A stretch of 12,422 nucleotides of DNA from Prevotella sp. UBA3837 (GTDB lineage: Bacteria; Bacteroidota; Bacteroidia; Bacteroidales; Bacteroidaceae): the NCBI GenBank assembly GCA_002392835.1, contig DGHX01000164.1, positions 192-12,613 of the forward strand, given 5' to 3'. Under the pieces are notes generated by a model. That model had not been told where the DNA came from and made no database searches. It saw only the letters and a program-made list of their open reading frames with translations. Positions 8,004 through 12,422 of the stretch are shown piece after piece (positions within the stretch are counted from its first letter, which is position 1; each line of letters starts with the position of its first letter). The position numbers and the translations under genes are program-made.

Positions 8004-8816
8004 TCACGGCTGATAATCGCGATAGGGACGGTCGAAGTCGAGCACGTGGAAGTTGTGCTGCCGCTGGTGGTCGCCGTCGGGGATGGTCATGTAGTCGCCG
8101 TATTTGCGTGTGAGGTAGGTGTCGTACTGCTCTACGCCCATCACCTGCCGGCCCTCGAAGCTGTAGGGGGTGGGCGTGCCGAGGATGGTCTTGGCCATGG
8201 CTCCGCGCGAGCCGTCGTCGTAGTCGGCCACCAGCGCCGACTCCTCGTAGCCGTACTTCAGCAGCAGGCGCCGTATCTTCTGCTGCACGCCCTGCATGGT
8301 GTAGAGCCTGCGGCAGAGCAGGGGCACCCAGCTGGAGGGCCCGCGGCCGTGTTTGTAGGGGTCGCGGTGCAGCAGGTAGAGCACCCGCTTCCAGTATTCA
8401 TAGCGTGCGAAGTGCAGCTTGCGGCGCAGGGTGCCGTCGGGTGTGCCGTCGATGGGGAACACGTCGATGTACAGTCCGCCCAGATAGCGCAGGTGGAGGC
8501 GCTCAATGAGTGTGGTCGAGGCATCCTGCACCTTGCCGAAGGGCAGCGGATAGCGGCTGTCGTTCTCGGCGCAGACGAACTCGAAAGGCTGCGGCAGCCA
8601 CTCGCGACAGTGGGCGATGAGCTGCTCGTAGTCGGGGCGCGGCATGGCGATGTCGATGTCATCGTCCCAGGGTATGAAGCCCTTGTGGCGCACGGCCCCG
8701 ATCATGGTGCCCGCCCAGATGTAGTAGCGCAACTGATGCTCGCGGCAGCAGCTGTCTACGGCCAGCAGGATGCGCAGGATGCGCTGGTGAAGCAAGTCAA
8801 CATCGTATGTCGCCAT
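8004..8816 (-). CDS. LicD-family phosphotransferase (copy 2)
   Basis: This 270-residue LicD-family protein has signature GTMIGAVRHKGFIPWDDDIDI at residues 36-56, with DDDID at 51-55, the same positions as in the other copy. By eye about 55 of the first 80 residues are identical between the two, so they are paralogues. YIDVFPIDGTPDG and a C-terminal YGDYMTIPDGDHQRQH are also shared in form. Start ATG 8816 (MATYDVDLLHQR) is preferred over a start three codons upstream. An array of AACTCCT heptamers, read as AGGAGTT on this strand, lies directly upstream and puts AGGAG nine bases before the start. The kinase gene follows after 35 bases. It differs from its paralogue most between residues 80 and 110 and near the C-terminus, so a different acceptor is plausible. 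Confidence 0.9.
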   Translation of the reverse strand: MATYDVDLLHQRILRILLAVDSCCREHQLRYYIWAGTMIGAVRHKGFIPWDDDIDIAMPRPDYEQLIAHCREWLPQPFEFVCAENDSRYPLPFGKVQDASTTLIERLHLRYLGGLYIDVFPIDGTPDGTLRRKLHFARYEYWKRVLYLLHRDPYKHGRGPSSWVPLLCRRLYTMQGVQQKIRRLLLKYGYEESALVADYDDGSRGAMAKTILGTPTPYSFEGRQVMGVEQYDTYLTRKYGDYMTIPDGDHQRQHNFHVLDFDRPYRDYQP

Positions 8817-8823
8817 AACAACC

Positions 8824-8879
8824 AACTCCTAACTCCTAACTCCAAACTCCTAACTCCTAATTCCTAACTCCTAACTCAA
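8824..8879. repeat. Heptanucleotide tandem array AACTCCT, 8 units
   Basis: Eight contiguous 7-base units occur: units 1, 2, 4, 5 and 7 are exact, 3 and 6 have one change, and 8 has two. The array begins 7 bases upstream of the second LicD start and runs into the 3' end of the nucleotidyltransferase gene, whose stop (8857-8859) and last codons are made of array sequence. Read on the minus strand each unit gives AGGAGTT. Confidence 0.9.
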
Positions 8880-9654
8880 ACAGCTTCTTGGCTTGCTCAT
8901 AGTCTTCGGGAGTGTCTAACTCGTAGCTGAAGAGGTCGGTGGTGTCGACCACGGTAAAGGTGTGCCCCTGCGGTATGAGGCGTTCAAAGGCGCGTTCATA
9001 GAAAATGTCGATGAGCCCCTCGTTCTGAATCATCTCATCCAGCTCGGCCGCCAGGGCCTCGCTGTAGGCAGCGGTGAACTTCTCGATGCCTACGCTCTCG
9101 CCCAGTGCGTCCTCAGGCCGGCAGGTCTTGCTGATCTCGGTGATGCGCATGTCGCCGTCTACCACGACCTTCATCTCCTCTTCGCCCAGCTCGTGGCGGT
9201 TCACGGCCAGTGCCGAGCCTTCCATTCGGGCGATGCGGCCCACCGTCTCGGGGTCGCAGAGTATGTCGCTGTCCATGAGCAGGAACTCGCGCCCGCGCAC
9301 TGCCTTCATCGACATCCACAGCGAGTAGATGTTGTTGTTGTGCTCGTAGTCGGCGTTGTGGAGGAAGGTGAATGTGGCAGAGGGTGACGGGTGGAGGGCG
9401 GAGGGTGACGGGTGACGGGTGACGGGTGACGGGTGACGGGTGACGGGAGGATAGTTTTGCTCCAGGAACCCGCGTATCATCTCTGCGCGGTAGCCGGTGA
9501 CGACGACAAACTCTGTGACGCCCGCTGACAGCATGGCGTCGACGGTGCGCTGCAAGAGCGTCTTCCCGCCCACTTCAAGCAGGCACTTCGGCTTCGTGTC
9601 GGTCAGCGGGCGCAGGCGCTTGGCCATGCCCGCAGCAAGAATCACTCCAATCAT
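8857..9654 (-). CDS. LicC-like sugar-phosphate/phosphocholine nucleotidyltransferase
   Basis: This 265-residue nucleotidyltransferase has the GT-A-like Rossmann fold. MIGVILAAGMAKRLRPLTDTKPKCLLEVGGK (residues 1-31) carries the nucleotide-binding loop and conserved Lys; LLMDSDILC (125-133) has the metal Asp; SVGIEKF (187-193) and ELDTPEDYEQAKKL (245-258) are LicC-like. Such enzymes make CDP-choline or similar activated groups for LicD. Residues about 69-93 (PPVTRHPSPVTRHPSP and following) are an in-frame insertion encoded by a heptamer array, where relatives usually have a short loop. The last residues (FELGVRN) are encoded by another array. Start ATG 9654 fits the family N-terminus; a GTG at 9681 overlapping the upstream stop would add nine residues read from yet another array. 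CTP as the nucleotide is inferred from context, and a UTP- or glucose-1-phosphate-type enzyme is possible. Confidence 0.88.
   Translation of the reverse strand: MIGVILAAGMAKRLRPLTDTKPKCLLEVGGKTLLQRTVDAMLSAGVTEFVVVTGYRAEMIRGFLEQNYPPVTRHPSPVTRHPSPSALHPSPSATFTFLHNADYEHNNNIYSLWMSMKAVRGREFLLMDSDILCDPETVGRIARMEGSALAVNRHELGEEEMKVVVDGDMRITEISKTCRPEDALGESVGIEKFTAAYSEALAAELDEMIQNEGLIDIFYERAFERLIPQGHTFTVVDTTDLFSYELDTPEDYEQAKKLFELGVRN
9377..9446. repeat. Heptanucleotide array GTGACGG inside a coding frame
   Basis: Six perfect GTGACGG units occupy 9405-9446. Four more seven-base units lie in register before them: GCAGAGG (9377), GTGACGG (9384), GTGGAGG (9391) and GCGGAGG (9398). On the coding (minus) strand the unit is CCCGTCA, and three units encode the heptapeptide PVTRHPS. 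The unit length is not a multiple of three, so gain or loss of one or two units shifts the frame of the nucleotidyltransferase. Confidence 0.95.
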
Positions 9655-9669
9655 GGCGGTAGCAAATTC

Positions 9670-9697
9670 TTCACTCTTCACTTTTCACTTATCACTC
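9670..9697. repeat. Short heptanucleotide array TTCACTC/T, 4 units
   Basis: TTCACTC, TTCACTT, TTCACTT and ATCACTC follow without gaps. The array spans the junction of the aminotransferase and nucleotidyltransferase genes. The aminotransferase stop (9678-9680) and the last codons before it (ISEK) are array sequence. Confidence 0.75.
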
Positions 9698-10715
9698 TCA
9701 GGATGGTATCCACCACGGTCTGCGTCTGCTCCTTGCGGCCCAGCGTGATGCGCAGGCACGACTCCAATCCCTTGTCGGTCATGAACTTTATCTTGTACTG
9801 CCGGTCGGCCAGGGCCTGCTGCAGCTTCTCCTTTATCTCTATGGGATACTTGATGAGAATGAAGTTAGCCACGCTCTTGTACACCTTGAAGCCGGGCAGC
9901 TGTCCCAGCTCCTTCTTATACAGCTGGCGTCCCCACTCCATCTCGTCGGCCACGCGGCGGTAGTGCTCGTCGCTGTCGAGGGCGGCCAGCGCCACTGCCT
10001 CAGAGAAGCGGTTGTAGCCCAGGTACTTGTTGATGTAGCTCACGAAGTGGTCGTGGCCCTGGCCAATGAAGCCGAAGCCGCAGCGCAGGCCGGGCAGACC
10101 GTAGAACTTCGAGAGCGTGCGCGAGATGATGAGGTTGCGGTATTTGTTCACCAGCGGGGCTATGTAGTCGGTGTCGCTGGTGATGAAGCTGGCGTAGGCC
10201 TCGTCGATGAGCACCATCGTGTCATCGGGAATATGCTCCATGATGCGTCCTATCTCCTCCGGCGTCAGGCTGTTGCCCGTAGGGTTGTTGGGCGAGGCCA
10301 GCAGCAGCATGCGGGGGTGCAGGCGGTTGGTATATTCTATCACCTCGTCAACGTCGTAGGCAAAGGTGTCGCCCTGCTCGTGCAGGGGGTACATCTCGAA
10401 GGTGCCGTAGCATTCGCTGGCCACCTTGTTGTAGTACCACCACGAGAACTCAGGAATGAGGATCTTCTTGTTGTCGCCCTTCATCAAGTAATAGTGGATG
10501 GCGTTCTTCAGTATGTCCTCGCCGCCGTATGCCAGCAGCACCTGCTCCTCGGGCACGCCGTAAATCTCGCTCAGCCTCACGCTGATGACGCTCTTCTTGC
10601 CCTGGTCGTAGATGCGGGTGTAGAAGCACAGCGTCTTCGGGTCGAACTGCCGTATGGCCTCCACCACTTTCTCGCTAGGTTCAAAGTTGAACTCGTTCCT
10701 ATCTAAGTAATTCAT
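9678..10715 (-). CDS. PLP-dependent aminotransferase-fold enzyme, HisC/CobD-like
   Basis: This 345-residue fold-type I PLP enzyme of class I/II has SPNNPTGN at 141-148, LIDEAYASF at 169-177, the Schiff-base lysine in SRTLSKFYGLPGLRCGFG (Lys203) and the carboxylate- or phosphate-binding Arg in CLRITLG (Arg322). The family includes histidinol-phosphate aminotransferase and the threonine-phosphate decarboxylase CobD. No other histidine or cobalamin gene is nearby; the neighbours are LicC- and LicD-like. It may therefore make an amine or amino-alcohol phosphate for an LPS substituent, which is inference. Start ATG 10715 (MNYLDRNEFNFEPS) is chosen because a core promoter lies at 10745-10774; the longer frame starting at 10769 would begin upstream of that promoter. 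It is the first gene of the minus operon, 23 bases before the nucleotidyltransferase start. Confidence 0.88.
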   Translation of the reverse strand: MNYLDRNEFNFEPSEKVVEAIRQFDPKTLCFYTRIYDQGKKSVISVRLSEIYGVPEEQVLLAYGGEDILKNAIHYYLMKGDNKKILIPEFSWWYYNKVASECYGTFEMYPLHEQGDTFAYDVDEVIEYTNRLHPRMLLLASPNNPTGNSLTPEEIGRIMEHIPDDTMVLIDEAYASFITSDTDYIAPLVNKYRNLIISRTLSKFYGLPGLRCGFGFIGQGHDHFVSYINKYLGYNRFSEAVALAALDSDEHYRRVADEMEWGRQLYKKELGQLPGFKVYKSVANFILIKYPIEIKEKLQQALADRQYKIKFMTDKGLESCLRITLGRKEQTQTVVDTILRVISEK

Positions 10716-10744
10716 TTTTTCCGAATGTTTTTTCAATTGCGCTG

Positions 10745-10774
10745 CAAAATTACAAAATAATGCTGACATACAAA
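10745..10774 (-). promoter_or_regulatory. Bacteroidetes-type promoter of the minus operon
   Basis: On the minus strand TAATTTTG (10752-10745) matches the -7 consensus TAnnTTTG, and TTTG (10774-10771) lies 18 bases upstream as the -33 element (the usual gap is about 19-21). The transcript would start near 10740, leaving about 25 bases before ATG 10715. An inverted repeat, AATGCT (10759-10764) with AGCATT (10775-10780), brackets the spacer and could be an operator. Confidence 0.65.
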
Positions 10775-10946
10775 AGCATTTTTTGAGAAATCGCGCAATT
10801 TGCTCTATAAATATAAGTTAAGTCAGAGAAAAAAGAGGAAAGGTTGCTGGTGAGAAGTGAGATTTTTTTATTAACTTTGCAACAATATTTAATCAGATAA
10901 TCATTTTCAAACACGACAACTATTGGCAGCGTGAAGGCGATGAGAC

Positions 10947-11030
10947 TGCCAAATTACAAAAAGTGAGAGAAACGGAAAGAAAAAAACGGCTTTTTCCTTC
11001 CGTTTCTCTTACTTATTTTGTACTTTTGCA
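10947..11030. repeat. Long imperfect inverted repeat upstream of GT4 gene
   Basis: The core arms are 10966-10984 and 10991-11009, 19 bases each with 18 matches and a 6-base loop. With a 2-base gap and a few mismatches the symmetry continues outward to 10947 and 11030, giving arms of 38 and 40 bases. The right outer arm contains the -7 box of the GT4 promoter; the left outer arm carries its degenerate mirror image. There is no T-run directly after the plus-strand hairpin. Confidence 0.85.
11021..11028 (+). promoter_or_regulatory. -7 box of the GT4 gene promoter
   Basis: TACTTTTG matches TAnnTTTG exactly and sits in TTATTTTGTACTTTTGCA, which is 17 of 18 bases identical to the minus-operon promoter on the other strand. 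No convincing -33 TTTG is seen; that position falls inside the inverted repeat. The expected transcript start is about 11033, only some five bases before the ATG. Confidence 0.6.
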
Positions 11031-11037
11031 CCCGATT

Positions 11038-12180
11038 ATGCCAGAAAGACTCATTATAGGCTTCGACGCGAAGCGCATCGTGCGCAACGGCACGGGACTG
11101 GGCAGCTACGGTCGTACGCTGGTGAACGACCTGTCGGCTCTCGACCAGTTCGACCTGCGGCTCTATGCCCCCGACGACGGCATCACGCAGCTGCGGTCGC
11201 AGGTGGTGGGGCGCCAGAACGTGCAGTTCTGCTTCCCCCGCCACGTACACACCAACCTTGGCAAGGCGCTGTGGCGCTCGCGCGGCATGGTGCGTCAGCT
11301 GGTGCGCGACGGCGTCACCGTCTACCACGGTCTGTCGGGCGAGCTGCCGTCGGGCATCAGCCGCACGGGCATACGCACCGTCGTCACCATTCACGACCTC
11401 ATCTTCATGCGCCACCCTGAGTGGTACAAGCGCGTGGACGTCAGGCTCTACACCAAGAAATTCTTCCGCACGCTGCGCGAGGCCGACCGCATCGTGGCCA
11501 TCAGCGAGTGCACGCGTCGCGACGTGAGCGAGCTGGGCGATGTTGACCCGCAGCGCATTGACGTGGTGTACCAGAGCTGCGCCCCCCGCTTCACTGAGGA
11601 GCCGCAGGCCTGGCAGATGTGGCAGGTGCGCGAGAAATACGACCTGCCCGACCGCTACGTGCTCAACGTGGGTTCCGTGGAGGAGCGTAAGAACGTGCTG
11701 CTCTGCGTGAAGGCGATGCACCACCTGCCCGACGACGTGTCGCTGGTCATCGTGGGCCGACAGACGCCCTACAGCGACATGCTGCACGAGTACGTGCTGG
11801 AGGAGCGGTTGCAGAGCCGTGTGCAGATGCTGCACAACGTGCCCGACGACGACCTGCCGGCCCTCTACCGGATGGCCGACTGCTTCGTCTACCCCTCGCG
11901 CTACGAGGGCTTCGGCATTCCCATCATCGAGGCCATCAGCCAGGGTCTGCCCGTGGTAGCCTGCACCGGCTCGTGCCTTGAGGAAGCGGGCGGTCCTGAC
12001 AGCCTATACGTCGACCCTGACGACGACCGTGCCATGGCCCATGCCATCAGCCAGGAGCTCTACGGGGCGCCGGGGCGCCAGCAGCGCATCGACCGCAGCC
12101 GTCAGTATATCAGTCGCTTTGAGAACACCAACGCCGCGCGACGCATGGCCGACATCTACGCCCAGCTCGCGCAGCCCTGA
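11038..12180 (+). CDS. Glycosyltransferase family 4 (group 1), mannosyltransferase-like
   Basis: This 380-residue retaining GT-B enzyme opens with MPERLIIGFDAKRIVRNGTGLGSYGRTL, where the glycine-rich turn NGTGLGSYG (17-25) is typical of the N-domain. Next come VYHGLSGELP (95-104) and TIHDLIF (117-123). The C-domain has YVLNVGSVEERKN (207-219) and the EX7E motif EGFGIPIIE (Glu290, Glu298), then a glycine-containing GSCLEEAGG nucleotide-binding segment. I chose ATG 11038 rather than the longer frame from 10963 because that extension would be encoded by the inverted repeat and the promoter. It stands alone in the window and is transcribed away from the LicD operon. It probably adds a hexose or deoxyhexose to LPS core or O-glycan; no specific donor can be named. 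Confidence 0.92.
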   Translation: MPERLIIGFDAKRIVRNGTGLGSYGRTLVNDLSALDQFDLRLYAPDDGITQLRSQVVGRQNVQFCFPRHVHTNLGKALWRSRGMVRQLVRDGVTVYHGLSGELPSGISRTGIRTVVTIHDLIFMRHPEWYKRVDVRLYTKKFFRTLREADRIVAISECTRRDVSELGDVDPQRIDVVYQSCAPRFTEEPQAWQMWQVREKYDLPDRYVLNVGSVEERKNVLLCVKAMHHLPDDVSLVIVGRQTPYSDMLHEYVLEERLQSRVQMLHNVPDDDLPALYRMADCFVYPSRYEGFGIPIIEAISQGLPVVACTGSCLEEAGGPDSLYVDPDDDRAMAHAISQELYGAPGRQQRIDRSRQYISRFENTNAARRMADIYAQLAQP

Positions 12181-12213
12181 TGCAGGGTGGAGCCCCCGCC
12201 CCTGCCCTGCGGA

Positions 12214-12231
12214 CCGCTGTTGACACAGCGG
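12214..12231 (+). terminator. Hairpin after the GT4 gene, possible terminator
   Basis: CCGCTGT, loop TGAC, then ACAGCGG forms a perfect 7-bp stem 34 bases after the stop. The nearest T-run (six T near 12260) is about 28 bases further, so it is not a classic intrinsic terminator. A weaker stem (GCAGGG 12182-12187 with CCCTGC 12205-12210) precedes it. Confidence 0.4.
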
Positions 12232-12284
12232 GCACCACTGCCGCTGCTTCCTTTGCTCCTTTTTTCAAGCGCATGAACTATTCA

Positions 12285-12318
12285 CCTCCCCTCCCTTCGG
12301 GGAGGGGGCGGGGTGGGC
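12285..12318. repeat. GC-rich REP-like hairpin element
   Basis: CCCCTCCC (12288-12295), loop TTCG, then GGGAGGGG (12300-12307) is a perfect 8-bp stem with a stable tetraloop, followed by GCGGGGTGGG. Elements of this CTCCC/GGGAG type recur in intergenic DNA of many Bacteroidetes genomes, as far as I recall; only one copy is in this window. Confidence 0.5.
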
Positions 12319-12369
12319 TGATGGTCGGGGCTGGACATACCACCCGTGCTTTCCGTTGCATGCCCCCCT

Positions 12370-12412
12370 CCTGAAGCCGAGGGCACGGAGGGCTGCTGCC
12401 AGCTGCTTCAGG
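12370..12412. repeat. Inverted repeat near the right edge
   Basis: CCTGAAGC (12370-12377) is mirrored by GCTTCAGG (12405-12412) with a 27-base spacer. There is no gene around it in the window. It may be part of a larger repeat cut by the window edge. Confidence 0.4.
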
Positions 12413-12422
12413 TTGGGACAGA

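Larger units (their letters stand above)
10716..11037. other. Divergent AT-rich control region, no protein gene
   Basis: These 322 bases separate the minus operon from the plus-strand GT4 gene. They hold one core promoter on each strand and a long inverted repeat (listed separately). A further plus-strand TAnnTTTG box (TAACTTTG, 10872-10879) has no clear -33 element. Downstream of it an eight-codon frame (ATG 10940, MRLPNYKK, stop 10964-10966) ends at the edge of the inner hairpin; it is too short to call a gene. The rest (10785-10870 and 10880-10935) shows nothing I recognise. Confidence 0.7.

Noticed and set aside
8824..9446. CRISPR array
   Set aside because: The repeats are contiguous seven-base units with no unique spacers, and no cas gene is present.
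9678..10715. Histidinol-phosphate aminotransferase of histidine biosynthesis
   Set aside because: The fold matches, but no other histidine gene is nearby and the operon is LPS-related, so a hisC label would be over-specific.
10947..11030. Invertible promoter like those of Bacteroides capsule loci
   Set aside because: Invertible promoters need the promoter between two separated inverted repeats. Here the close arms have only six bases between them and the box lies within an arm; no recombinase gene is in the window.
10963..11037. N-terminal extension of the GT4 protein
   Set aside because: The extra codons fall in the inverted repeat and the core promoter; family members start at the equivalent of ATG 11038.
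10954..11835. Minus-strand open frame of 293 codons opposite the GT4 gene
   Set aside because: The GT4 frame has intact family motifs. The antisense frame is rich in His/Val/Ala and begins or ends without any sensible signal.
12180..12374. 64-codon plus-strand frame after the GT4 gene
   Set aside because: Its middle (SPPLPSGRGRGG) is the translation of the GC-rich hairpin element, and the rest has no recognisable feature. Treated as non-coding.

Overview
The window looks like chromosomal DNA of a member of the Bacteroidales, most likely a GC-rich Prevotella-type organism. The reasons are GC-rich coding regions with sharply AT-rich gaps, core promoters of the Bacteroidetes TAnnTTTG type, little use of Shine-Dalgarno sites, a Bacteroides-style GH35 beta-galactosidase, and a lipopolysaccharide (LPS) gene set of Bacteroidales type. 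This assignment is inferred from style, not from a database match.

Layout. (1) Bases 1-1635 hold the 3' part of a GH35 beta-galactosidase gene whose start lies outside the window; its middle is much poorer in GC than its two ends. (2) Bases 1638-5427 hold a tightly packed plus-strand operon: thioredoxin, a small acidic protein of unknown function, an LpxL/HtrB-type lipid A acyltransferase, a family 9 (heptosyltransferase-like) glycosyltransferase and a GT4 glycosyltransferase. Every junction after trxA overlaps or is nearly contiguous. A sequence matching the sigma-54 consensus with correct spacing lies just after the beta-galactosidase stop. (3) Bases 5417-10780 hold a convergent minus-strand operon, read from right to left: a HisC/CobD-like aminotransferase-fold enzyme, a LicC-like nucleotidyltransferase, a LicD-family phosphotransferase, a Kdo/InaA-type LPS kinase, a second LicD paralogue and a GT2 glycosyltransferase. 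The two operons meet tail to tail with an 11-bp overlap inside a short palindrome carrying both stop codons. (4) Bases 10716-11037 form a divergent AT-rich control region with two nearly identical core promoters and a long imperfect inverted repeat. (5) Bases 11038-12180 hold another GT4 glycosyltransferase, followed by 242 bases of GC-rich, hairpin-rich non-coding DNA.

How the genes fit together. Apart from the beta-galactosidase and the thioredoxin, almost everything points to building and decorating LPS or lipooligosaccharide: acylation of lipid A, extension of the core by four glycosyltransferases, phosphorylation of a core sugar, and transfer of a nucleotide-activated phospho-alcohol (phosphocholine or phosphoethanolamine type) by two LicD enzymes. 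The aminotransferase-like and LicC-like enzymes would make and activate that substituent.

The most unusual signal is a set of three different heptanucleotide tandem arrays in the minus operon. Two sit at gene junctions and supply stop codons. One lies inside the LicC-like reading frame, where a gain or loss of one unit would shift the frame. This recalls phase-variable phosphocholine decoration in Haemophilus, but with a different repeat and a different gene.
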